DNA of 64,000 nt from Chrysemys picta bellii (lineage: Eukaryota > Chordata > Testudines > Emydidae), in contig NC_088795.1 of the NCBI RefSeq assembly GCF_011386835.1, forward strand, positions 121,599,434-121,663,433, given 5' to 3'. A program made the translations under genes and the position numbers. The notes beneath the pieces were generated by a model, which did not search any database, had not been told where the DNA came from, and was given only the letters and a program-made list of their open reading frames with translations. Below, one piece after another: positions 46,252-56,779 of the stretch (position 1 is its first letter; every line of letters begins with the position of its first letter).

Positions 46252-47870
46252 ACCGTGTCTGGCTCTCCAGACTCATCGCTCGGATATTAATTATGTAATA
46301 CATACAGTATAATAGAATATTTATCATGTTCATATATTTAAAAGACCCCCACACTGATTTGCACATACAAATGAACTCTAATTACCACTGAGGGATGGGA
46401 CACACCGCAGCAAATAAAGCAAACACGGAGAGCTGAGAATGTGGTGTCACAGCGCAGTTGCTTTCTTGCGCTCCCTCTCCTTCCTGTTTCCCCGTCCAAC
46501 CCTATTTCGCCAGATGAATATTACAGGGAATCATCCTTTGCAGCACATGACACGGATAAATATTTTCCCTTCAGAAAGAATCATTGTCCAGACCAATAAG
46601 CACTCAGCTACACAACTAAAACTCATTAGGTTAAGAAATTGTGCAAACAATAGCCCATAGTAAAAGAAATTACGGATATGTCTATCACTGGCTGAAATTA
46701 CAGATATTTCCCTCAAAGAAATGAAGGGGGCTCAATATGTGTTAAGGTAGAGGAGTATTTCGCCCCGTTTGGAGCTTGACTTATTTCGTATTTCGAAACT
46801 GAATGCATTAGACAAAATGTAATAATGGAACTCCTAAAGCTGCCTTCTAAAAATGGTTCAGGTTGGAATGAAAATCTTAAACTATCCAATGGCGTCAGGT
46901 TTTTTTTTTTTTTTTTTGTAAAAAAAGATCTGTTTATAGAAAAGAAAAGGGTTTACGTTGGCTGCTTCCAGGTGTAATTTTGAAACAAGAGCCTGGCCAT
47001 GTAGGAATTAATACACCTTTGGTAAAAAGGGACCTGCTAGGATGTACAAACACATCTTTTACGTAAGTCACAGTCATGGAAATGCTAGCATATAACCTTC
47101 CCCTCTGTAGTCCAGAGGCGTGTGCTAAGTAACAGTTTTTTTTTTCAACAGAACAGCTGACTCCAGCCTGCAAACTTTTTCAGATGTTAGTTTCTGCACT
47201 AGAATTTAAATGTCTGCTCCAATGCTATTTGGTGCATTCAAAACACGACGGTGCAGGCCTTAGGTACTAGGGGATTGCTTTTACAGAATAATCGCTATTT
47301 TATTTCTGCTCCAGATTATTCTATTTTTTAAAATATGGATTTTTTTGAAACCAGCCCACAGGACTGATGCTCAGCGTGTGTGTGTGTGGAGGGAGGGGGG
47401 ATTGATATTTGAATTATAATTTATAATTTTTCTGAGAATTGTTCTGGGCAGATCTGGTTAGAAACAACGAGCCAGTACGAGAGAAGGGATTTTAAGAAGA
47501 GAGGAGTTGGAGCTCTTGCTTCCGAGTGCTATTTTGCCATTCATTCCATTCTCTCTTTTTGTGCCTGAGGGAAGAGTGTAGACTCCCACTGGAAATCCAT
47601 TTCTGAGGGTGATTGTGCAAATATTCCAATACAGGGGAGAAATGTACATGACATTATCTGGGAACTAAAACCCCTCTGGTCCTCTAGTATAGGTCTGACA
47701 CATAAATACACAGTGCAGCCCGCACTGAAAGCTGCTCCCTCTCTCTCTGCAGGGAGACAGGTACACCCAGAGATGGCTACAGGGCTGCCTTTTGCTCTAG
47801 CCGAGTAAAGAGCATTTTGGACCCCAGTGGGCTGCTCAAGAAACAAGTACAGAACCGCAAGGAAACTTAC
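46175..47870 (-). other. HMX1: HMX1 intron
   Basis: This 1696-bp phase-1 intron has GT-AG ends (GTAAGT donor at 47870; CAG acceptor at 46175). It holds a CA/TG run close to the acceptor, a T-run near 46901-46918, and otherwise unique AT-rich sequence without recognisable transposons. Short in-frame stretches inside it show no homology I recognise. Confidence 0.85.
46220..46254. repeat. CA microsatellite next to the HMX1 exon 2 acceptor
   Basis: CA run with a few CG interruptions, inside the HMX1 intron and within about 80 bases of the splice acceptor. It reads TG on the transcribed sense strand. Confidence 0.9.
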
Positions 47871-48171
47871 TGTCTGGACTGGTGCATCCTATAAAACTAG
47901 CATGAGCTCTTCTGTACCACTCCATTGTACTTTCCCTGAGAGGATAGGTCTGTGAACTGAACCCAAAAGGAGAGACTTGGCAGCAGACCTGCGCGCAATG
48001 GCTGCCGGCTATTCCGCTGTGCGACCGCGTCTCTTTGTGGCCATCCTCCGTGCTCTCCTGCGTCCTCTCCTCTCGGCTCTCTTTCCCTTCGGTCCCCAGC
48101 AAATTCTCGATAAAAAAAGACGAGACCCTGGCGGAGGCAGAATTGGTGGTGTCAGTGACTTCGTCCGGCAT
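47871..48171 (-). CDS. HMX1: HMX1 exon 1 (homeobox transcription factor, N-terminal part)
   Basis: Encodes residues 1-100 plus the first base of codon 101. The start ATG at 48171 opens with MPDEVTD, and residues 18-25 (SFFIENLL) form the short hydrophobic N-terminal motif of HMX1 proteins, probably a corepressor-type contact. The exon ends in CTSPD at a strong donor (ACA|GTAAGT, GT at 47870-47869). The split codon joins exon 2 to give TSPDTSDRDSPE, the junction I know from mammalian HMX1. Base -3 of the start is A, a fair Kozak context. The middle is Ser/Glu/His-rich and looks disordered. Known: HMX1 is a nuclear DNA-binding protein of developing eye, ear, sensory ganglia and craniofacial mesenchyme. 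Compared with human HMX1 (about 350 residues) this copy lacks the long Gly/Ala/Pro runs. Exon assignment is firm; the transcription start is not determined. Confidence 0.93.
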
Positions 48172-48440
48172 AATGGGTCCAGCTCGCAGGGGCAGAGCAG
48201 TGGGGGCTGGGAATGCTCGCTGGCTAGATCGCTAGTCAGTTTCCAAGGCGAAAGGGATCTCTCGCGCTGCACGAGCAATCGCCTCCTTTCTCTGCGGAAC
48301 CCGATGGATGCTCTCCTGGTATAAAAGGATTTTTTTTCCCGGAGTAATCATTTCAGATCGCTGTTTGCCATCATTTCCTGCCAGCTAGGAGAGGAGGGGA
48401 AGGGGGGGTGCCCATCCGAGGCGCCAGATTCTGCGCGAAA
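47970..48440. promoter_or_regulatory. CpG-enriched HMX1 5' region
   Basis: CG dinucleotides are clearly denser here than in the AT-rich surroundings. The stretch spans HMX1 exon 1 and the sequence just upstream, as expected for the 5' end of a developmental regulator. Exact island limits were not computed. Confidence 0.55.
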
Positions 48441-51400
48441 ACGCTAATCACGAAATAAAAATGTCATGCAAGTTAAACGTTTTACAAGCGAGGAGTAATT
48501 CTCCGATTGGACGAGCAGCACGGCAAATGGGATTAGTCCGGGGAAAGCAGGGCAATTACTTGCAATGAGTTCAGTGGTGCTGGGGTCTGGGCTGGCTGTG
48601 TGTGTGTGTGTGTGTGAGTGCGCGCTGCCTCGGGGGCTTGGAGAAGCCTTGTCACTCACAGGCTTTTTATTTAGGTCAATTAGGGAGCAAATCAAAACGC
48701 AGAGAGCGGGAATGCCAGGCTCCAACTCATGGGTAGGAGGGATGGTCAGGCCAGCATTCCGAACCTCCCATTGGCTAGATTGGGCGCAGAGGGCAGCCCA
48801 ACCAACCAATTCCCGCCCATGTATTGTAATAATAAGAATAATGAATAATTGGTGGATGAGGACATAAATGAGAGCAAGTTAACAAGGAGCCTCTCCTTCT
48901 TGAAACATCCCCCTTTAACCTCCTCCGTCCTCTTCCAGGTTCTTTCACTCCGGACGGATCCTCCGGAATCAGTTGGGGATTATTTCTTAGCATCTTTCCC
49001 CCCATCTCCTCCTTCAGAGTTGAACCCAGGATGGTTGTGAATTGCTCAGAGCTCCTGCTCTCGGTTAATTTGAACAGGAGGGGGTGGGGAGAAGAATGAT
49101 CTCCCGCCCCCTTATTTATCCTAGTGTGGGTTAAGATGCTAACCCCTTTATCAATACAACAAGAAGTGTCTGTTTCAAACATGTCTGCCCCGGACAGGTC
49201 CCACTGCAAGCCACCCTGGCTGGTGGGGTGATCAGGAGGTAGTAGGATGACCCATACCTGAATGAAAGGCCGGACAATCCAGTGAGCATGGCCTGGGGTG
49301 GGATGTGGACTGCATGCGCTAATCCCTCTCTCCCACCTCTCTGGGCCATGCTTCTTTCGATGCATGTGCTGGTTGGTTTCAACCTTTGTCTGTATTTTTT
49401 AACCTTGACTCGATTTTAAATGGCAACCATTCAACGTAACAGAGCCCGGAGCTCCCAGCGACCCGAGCTTCCTAGCCGTGGTCGCCTGCTTCAGCCTGTG
49501 ACGGTAGTTCAATGTGAGCTCTTCGCCATGGCCCGAGGCGCGGGGCTGCTGCCGCTGCCTGGCCAAAGCGCGCTTGTGTGAAGCCCGAGTGCTGCGGGAA
49601 GCGTGGCCAGTTGGGTTTCCAGCAGCGCCAGCCTCTCCGAGCGCTTAAGCACATCTATTAAACTGAGAGAGGCGAGACGATGTCCCTCCTAGCAGAAAAC
49701 CGATCGCTCCTGACATTGAGCGCTACACGATTCAGCGAGGGTGGAATTCCCCATTCAGTACAGACAGCAGTGCGCGTGTGTGTCTTTCAGCTGTCACTTT
49801 GACATAAATATATCGGTGTCTTTTCCTCTACTCCGCTACAAGGAAAGGGAACTCGCTGCCGTTTGCTGGTAGGTGTTAGTTACTTCACGCGTCTCTCCTT
49901 CGGACTGGGTGGGCCAAGTTTTCAGAGAGACCAAGACGAGACTTCAGACCTAAGATCCTGGAGCTTTAGGTAAGTAAACAGACACCATGCAGGGTGCACA
50001 CGTGAATAACCCCCTGGCACAACCCTGTTGTGCATGAGGTGGTTTAATACAAGCTGCTGATATTGACCAGAGAGCCAGATGCCCCTTTGTTAACTAACCT
50101 ATGGACATCATAAAAAGATTGGTAGTTGTGTTGCAAAATAACAATGTAGGGGTCTAAGATCATCGCTCCTTTCCTTACCGAGACTGTCCTTTTCATATTG
50201 GATGAGCCCTCTTGCTTTAAGTTTGCAGCAAACTGGACAGGCAATTATTTTTAAAGCCCCGCCTCCTCACCCCAGACCTCTAGTACCTTGAAAACATCTA
50301 TTGAATTTCACCACTTGGCACAGCTATTTAATACATGGCAGGAGTTTTGAGACATTTACCACTGTTTAGAGAGAGCGGTCGTAGAATCTGATGTAATTTG
50401 GGAGCATATACTATTCCAAACCCTGCTCCTCATTGTCCTATTGCCTTCATTGCGGGGTATTCGCCTGAGTAAAACGGAGGATTTGGCCTGTTGCGTTAGA
50501 TTTTATAGAGCTTTTTTCTGTTTGGAAAGACATAGTTAGGGGAAAGTCGTTTATGCTTCAGACTCTGATATTTTCAGCTGTTTCCATAAAATCCCAACAT
50601 AATTCGAAAATATACAGTGCTTAAATGGAAATTATTTGCTTCAAAGCTCATGTGTTTTACAACAATTATACTTATAAAATCACCATTATTCATGTTTTGT
50701 GTGACATCTACATGTGTTTAGTTTGCTGGATATTTCATTTTTCCATATATAGTTCCTAGAAGTGTATGTATTTATCTATATGTATTTATGCATATATAAA
50801 ACGTTGTATATATTATATTGTATTTATTAACACATGCACCTATAATATGTATGCGAATGTTGTATATATATGTATGTATATACCTATTCACATATTATAC
50901 TGTATATGTACATACAATATCAACAACTACACACACACTACGGAATTATATATTGCATATATATGGAAAGAGAAAGTGTGAAAGAGAAAATTTACTGGAT
51001 ATTTCATTATATATATTCAGCAAATTCTACATATGTAATATATGAATAATGTGATATGCTAGATGTGTGTGTTTGTTTCTAGAATAAACTATGGAATTTG
51101 GACACTGGTTTACATTCTTCCATTATTAGATAATCATTACATAATAGCGCTTACGAAGAAGACAAATCTCTTCACGAATTTACTTGTATTCGTTACTTCT
51201 CACACTGATTTTCTAATCATATGTCAGATGTCGTTTGAACTTGTCCAATGACTCACTGGAAGCTTCTGTTATTCTACAGATGGGTTCAGACATCAAAATT
51301 ACATGGCATGCAAAATTCTTCTTACCTAATCACATAAATTCTCATTTAAGCGCAGGATGCATTATTTGAACAGGAATCATGCGTTTGTTGTTCACCTGTT

Positions 51401-53690
51401 GGACTTTCTACCTGAAGTGTTGATTCCTATTTTCAGGTTTATCGTAACGGCGAATGAATTTCGTGGTGTGCTGAATACGGATTTTTGCCCTGTGCTTTTC
51501 CAAATCTAGCTAGCACACTAACTCTCACATTTTGCCAGTTCCAAGACAAACCTTTTCGAGACGATACCTAACAACAAAGGTTTAGAACTGCCGCTGCCCT
51601 AAATATATAAGAAGCACATGGGGAGTAAACGTCTGACAATATTAAAGGTCGAAAAGTACTTTAAAGTGTTTTACCTGTAGAACAGATTATCGAGTAAAGT
51701 AATTCTTCTATATTCCGCTTTCCTAACGTTTTAGAGGCTTTCCCTGCTAGGATCAACCATATTGGCTTGATTTTACTCTAAGCCGCGTTTTTATTGGACA
51801 TATCTCTTGCAAGCTATAAGGGCAAGTAACTCTTCAGTTAACCAGTTCTCACCGTGTCATCGCGCCCCGGGGATCTTTTCTTTGCTTACTTCGGGAAAGA
51901 ACCATTGTGACTTAGAAATTCCCTAGTTTAAACGGGTGGTTAGTGCCTGCCAGTCTGTGCGTAGCACTGGAATGAGCATCCTACTTTGTTTGCACAAGAG
52001 GAATGGAAGTGGAAATGCAGTGCAGCCTGCCCCACACAGCAACCGTGACCTCGCGGCTTCCCGGCGTGAGGAACCATGTATTGCCCATGTTCCAGTCCCT
52101 GACCGATGGATGTTTAGACTCTAGAAACGTTCCCACAAGGTGTATGAGGGTCCTGGGTTTGTTATGCAATATTGGCTACAAAATAGGGAGCAACAGGAAG
52201 TGTAAAGCTACGCAAAACTGTGTGTGGAAGGGGCTGTCCCTTAGCCGTTAACAATAATGAGAGAACATAGTATTCAAAGGTCTGAACTAGGTTGTGAACA
52301 GCCAGGTTACTCTGTGGGGGAGTACATTTTGGAGAGCAGGGCTACTTTCTGAACCAACTGGGCCACGTGTGACTGCAATGTTATCCTGCTCCCAAGTCTG
52401 TTTGATGTTTCACTTGTCGGACAGTACCAGTGACATGGAAGCCTCGTTTATGGAGCAACCTCTGCTCTTCTACTCGGAAGGGAGACCGCAGTATGTTTTG
52501 AGCTGGGTCTCTGTAGGAGGCGCTTAGGCCGGTGATAATGAGTCGCTTCTCTACTGTCCATGCCCAAAAGTAGTGTTGACTATCTCGCTGGGTCGCAGCC
52601 ACTCCGCTAGTAGATCAGAGGCCAGGTTGTGGGAATGCTGGTCTGTGGGAAAGTGCTGCCACATTGGCTGATATTAAAAAAGAAAATCCTTTTGCAGCCA
52701 AGTTCACTCTAACAACAACAACAATAATAATAATAATAATAATTAATAATTAATTAAACATCTTGTGTCGAAACTGACGGGGCCTCCTAGTCTAGAAAAT
52801 CATAAATGCCAAACAACACAACAAACGCTGGCTCCCGCGAAGGGCACAGAAACAGGGCACTGAAATCCCGGGGAGTGTTGCCATCGGCTCCAACGGGAGC
52901 AGGATCGGGCCCTACACTTGAAGGCGGGGTAGATAAGCACCTGTAACCCAACGATGAGCCGGGAACAATTGTGATTTCTCTGGAAAGCAACCCGAGTAGC
53001 GGGCTCAGGCCCAGCCCCTGCCGCTGGGTGAGCCCCATGGAGATCGATGGCTGCGCGTAGTCCTGTTGCAGCCATGGGGCTAATTGCAGAGGAAAGGGGC
53101 CAGAATCAGCGAATCTAGCCCTCGGTGAGGTAGGCTGGGAGGCCTTTACATATGTCCCTGACCGCGCGTTGGGATGGCTGTAAATTACACCGCATGGAAG
53201 AACCTTAAACTGGTTCCGGTCTATTAGCTGAAGGATCCGTGACCCCGCACTGAAAGGCGCTCCAGCCAGACTTGCTTTCTCCACCCACTGAAATAATAGA
53301 GCCGCAGCACTGTCAAGACGCGTGTGAGGGCTGTTAGTTCCTCTCTCTCATTGCTCGGCAGTGAGGCCCCGATCCCGCGTAAAAGTCGAAAACCATTCAT
53401 GTTTAGTTTGTACCCATAACACTCACTACTGCTTCCACTGAAGTCAATGGGGAACTTCCTGTGTACTTCAGTGGGAGCATGATCTTGCCCGTAGAAATAA
53501 TCTTATTCGTAATTCAGGTTTCTGATTTTCCTCTTTTAACTTTTGTTTTAAACCTGGAAACGATAATATAGCTTATGGCATGGGATTCGGAGACAGTGAT
53601 ATAGATAAACTTGCTGCTTTCTGCTCACTTAAACTGTAATAGCATATGCTTATTCAATACAACACGACAGCTATTTATAATCAGTTTCTC
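48330..53690. other. Upstream region of HMX1, largely repeat-poor
   Basis: Unique-looking sequence with CpG-rich pieces (49440-49660), an AT/TATATG-rich stretch (50750-51060), an AAT/TAA run (52716-52755) and palindromic repeat pieces at about 52860-52915 and 53370-53490. No second gene could be supported, although a strong plus-strand splice donor lies at 49970. Confidence 0.5.
48506..48510 (-). promoter_or_regulatory. CCAAT box upstream of HMX1
   Basis: Minus-strand CCAATCGG, a good NF-Y core, lies about 335 bases upstream of the HMX1 start codon in GC-rich flanking sequence. Further minus-strand CCAAT cores lie at 48770-48774 and 48848-48852. No convincing minus-strand TATA box was found, which fits a CpG-type promoter. 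Promoter role is inferred from position and motif. Confidence 0.45.
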
Positions 53691-53697
53691 TAAGGGC

Positions 53698-53985
53698 AGG
53701 TCTACACTACCCGCCTGAATCGGCGGGTAGAAATCGATCTCTCAGGGATCAAATTATCGCGTCTTGTCGGGACGCGACAATCGATCTCTGAATCGAGGCT
53801 TCTACTCCACCAGCGGAGGTAGGAGTAAGCACCGTCGACGGGGGAGCCGCGGAGGTCGATTTGCCGCCGTCCTCACAGCGGGGTAAGTCGGCTCCGATAC
53901 ATCGAATTCAGCTACGCTATTCGTGTAGCTGAATTTGTGTATCTTAAATCGACTCCCCCCCAGTGAGGATGTAGCCTAAGTTATA
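53698..53985. repeat. CpG-rich turtle MITE
   Basis: Begins GGCAGGTCTACACTACCCGC and ends near GAGGATGTAGCCTAAG, an imperfect inverted pair. The interior holds AAATCGATCTCTCAGGGATC, GTCGGGACGCGACAATCGAT and CGAATTCAGCTACGCTATTC. The many intact CpGs point to a young copy. Confidence 0.75.
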
Positions 53986-54079
53986 AAAATAAAAAACCCT
54001 AATAACCAGTAGATGGGGGAAAGACTGGAACTGGAATATGAATACGTCAGTGTAACCATGCCTCAGTGGGTCACAACTG

Positions 54080-55090
54080 AGGATGCCAAATTCAGGACAA
54101 ACTGTTGAGAAATAGGGCAAACACAACCCAAAACTGGTGGTTAGTCTCCCATAAGATATACCAAACCAGCCACAAAAGTAAACTCATGTTTCACCCCACT
54201 GGCTAACAAGAAGTCATAAAAGCAGTTTCCTTGGGTATTCAGGTTCTTTTATCACCACCAAAAACACTGGATTCAGAGATGAGTGGTTCTTTACAACCAG
54301 TCTCATCAAATGAAAAGTTCTTCTGATCCCAAAGGACCAGCCACGCACCCAAGTCAATACATAACTTAGATCTTACCTCGAAAATCACTCTGATGATTTT
54401 CTAAATCTAGAGGTTTATTGAAAGAAAGAAAGAAAGAAAGAAAGCTAAAATTGGTTAAAGGAATCAAATACACACAGTAATTGCAAAGTTCTTGGTTCAG
54501 GCTTGTAGCAGTGATGGAATAAACGGCTGGCTTAAATCAAATCTCTGGTTGCTTCCAAATCATTGGAAAGACCTCAGTCCCTTGGTTAGAATGCTCCCAT
54601 TAGTATAGTCCAGAGGTTTGGGCAAGAAAGAGGCAAAATGGCGGTGTTTCCAGGGCCTTTTATAGTTTCTGCCATGTGGAGGGAATCCCATTGTTCTTGT
54701 TGTGGAAAATTACAGTAACAAGATGGAGTTAGGAGTCACATGGTCAAGTCACATGTCCATGCATTTCCCTAGTCCCAGCAGGAAATTCCATAAAGTGTAG
54801 ATAGGTATCTCCCATGGTCCATTGTCAGTTAAATGTTCTTTTGATGGGCCACTCAATTTGAATAGTACCTCCAAGATGTGCTGGCTAGCTACTTTGTGGG
54901 CGTTACCCCAGGGGCAAACATTTTAAAATCCAAGTATAGAGCCAATACTCATAACTTCAAATACAAAAATGATACATGCATACAGATAGCATAATCATAA
55001 CCAGCAAATCATAACCTTTTCATGGACACCTCATTTGACAGCCTTTGTACAAGATTTGTTGCAAATCTATAACAGTGATTGCAACAATGA
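54080..55090 (-). repeat. LTR-like interspersed repeat, antisense
   Basis: A 1-kb block with minus-strand AATGTCACAGTCAG-type boundary sequence reversed at its right end, and GTGATTGCAACAATGATCTA and CAAATCATAACCTTTTCATG internal words that I associate with a turtle LTR family. A GAAA run (54417-54443) sits inside. No retroviral coding region is present. Assignment from memory only. Confidence 0.4.
54417..54443. repeat. GAAA microsatellite
   Basis: About six perfect AAAG units. Confidence 0.95.
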
Positions 55091-55250
55091 TCTATCTGGT
55101 CCTATTTTAATCAGATAATGTCACAGTCAGAAATGAGATTTCAATGGTTAACCATATGTAAGATATACAAGAGACACCGAAAATAAAAAGAAAGAACATT
55201 GCTTGAAGAAAAAGTGAAGAGGGTAGGTTAAGCCAAAAACAACACTCAGC

Positions 55251-55480
55251 CAGGGCCGGCTCCAGGCACCAGGTTGGCAAGCTGGTGCTTGGGGCGGCCA
55301 CTCCGGACAGGGGCAGCAGATCCAGCTATTCGGCGGCAATTCGGCGGATGGTCCCTCACCCCTGCTAGGAGTGAAGGACCTTCCGCCAAATTGCCGCCGC
55401 AGATTGCGATCGCGGCTTTTTTTGTTTGTTTGTTTTTTGTGTGGCTGCTTGGGGCGGCCAAAACCCTGGAGCCGGCCCTG
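55251..55480. mobile_element. hAT-type non-autonomous element with 8-bp target duplication
   Basis: Ends CAGGGCCGGCTCCAGG and CTGGAGCCGGCCCTG are perfect inverted repeats of about 15 bp. Identical CACTCAGC octamers flank it at 55243-55250 and 55481-55488, the 8-bp duplication expected of hAT transposition. The interior has a second inverted pair (TGCTTGGGGCGGCCA). No ORF. Confidence 0.92.
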
Positions 55481-55689
55481 CACTCAGCATATAATTCAGG
55501 GGAAAGATTGACTGATGTATTTCTTTGCTCTTCGGAGACTGTGGCATGTCATACAGGATCTGTGCTGCCAAACTGTTGTGTTACTGGAAGGAGTAAAACT
55601 CTTGGATAAATTCATACAGTTTTTCAAGCACATAATAAGCACTTGCTTCCATTTATTAAAAAAATTATTAAAGTGAATGTTTAAAATGA

Positions 55690-56665
55690 AATATATACGA
55701 GTTAAGAGGCAAGGTACTGTACATCTGGGGTCAGGCTTCGGTTATGGGGGGTTAAAGGTATCGTTTGCAAGGATGAAAAGATACATACATATCGCATAAC
55801 CTGCATAGACCCAGATTGGGGTGCAAGGGTTTTTAAAGTGTCAGTAGATAAGTGGGCTCGGGTATGCCACCCATGGAATGAATAAGGAGTCCAAGTCAGT
55901 ATTGGTGTAGCGGATAAGTACATGGGTGGGGTGCATCCCTTGATCCGTCAGGGAAGGAAGTGGGTTATTTCCCTGGTCGGCGGTCTCAGTTACTCAGTGT
56001 GGTATTCACTGTGTCCTGTGATGTGTTCTGTATAAATGTCTCTGGACCACCTGATGGTGTCGGACACCATGAGCTGTCTCATGAGCCGGGCGTAGCCTCG
56101 ACCGACTCCGCACGCTTTCAGAACCGGCTCGTTGTGGGGGTCCCATGAGCCCAGGGCTCCCACAATCAGGGCGTGTATCTGGACCTTGTAGCCCTGGGCT
56201 CTCAGGGTCTCGGACAGCAGGGTGTACTTTGACGCCTTCCGTGCTTGGGCCTCATGGAGGGCTGGTGACCGATTTTCAAAAGGCACCCTGACATCTACGA
56301 TGAGGATCTTCTTCTTTTCTGCATCCGTCATGATGATGTCAGGTCGCAGTCTGCTGTCTGTCCCGGGGATGGTGGAGTTGAGGGTGATCTTCCCCAGGGA
56401 CGGCGGGATGGCTTTCACCAGCCAGTTCTGGATGGCGTTGTGGCGGTCCCACCAGGCTCTGGAGTGCTGTTTGCATCCACACAGGACGTGGGGCAGGGTC
56501 TCGTTTGCGTAGCCGCACTTCCTGCAGCGTTTGTCCCAGTTGCCATGGCGGATGGCTCTGTTGAGGGGAACGCAGTTGAGTTGGGCCCTGTGGACAAACC
56601 GCCAGTCAGTGAACCTGGTGAAGCTGCCATGATTCAGTCCAAGATGGGATATTGAAATAAGGATA
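55690..56665 (-). mobile_element. 5'-truncated LINE with restriction-like endonuclease domain (R2/R4-like)
   Basis: A minus-strand frame from about 56640 to the stop at 55990 encodes the C-terminal part of a non-LTR retrotransposon protein. It has a Cys-Cys-His-Cys motif (CRKCGYANETLPHVLCGC), then the PD-(D/E)XK-like set RPDIIMTD ... ILIVDVRVPFE ... KASKY, and a conserved tail RLMVSDTIRWSRDIY. This arrangement is that of R2/R4/NeSL-type elements with a restriction-like rather than APE endonuclease. The reverse transcriptase is missing. A non-coding 3' part follows to about 55690. The frame is unbroken over about 215 codons, so insertion may be fairly recent. Sequence upstream of 56640 within the same frame is probably unrelated. 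Confidence 0.75.
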
Positions 56666-56779
56666 GTGCAGGAAACAAGGCTATAAGTTGTAAGTTTCCT
56701 AAATGTATAGCTCTTAAGTTGAAGTCGAAATAGAAGGTAAGAAAAATTCAACACTGCCATACTCAATCGCTCCTTGGTC

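Noticed and set aside
48320..48326. TATAAAA near the HMX1 5' end
   Set aside because: It reads on the plus strand, opposite to HMX1, so it is not an HMX1 TATA box.
50750..51060. AT-rich TATATG stretch with 70-codon frames
   Set aside because: Low-complexity sequence; not a gene, and no origin or attachment function can be supported.
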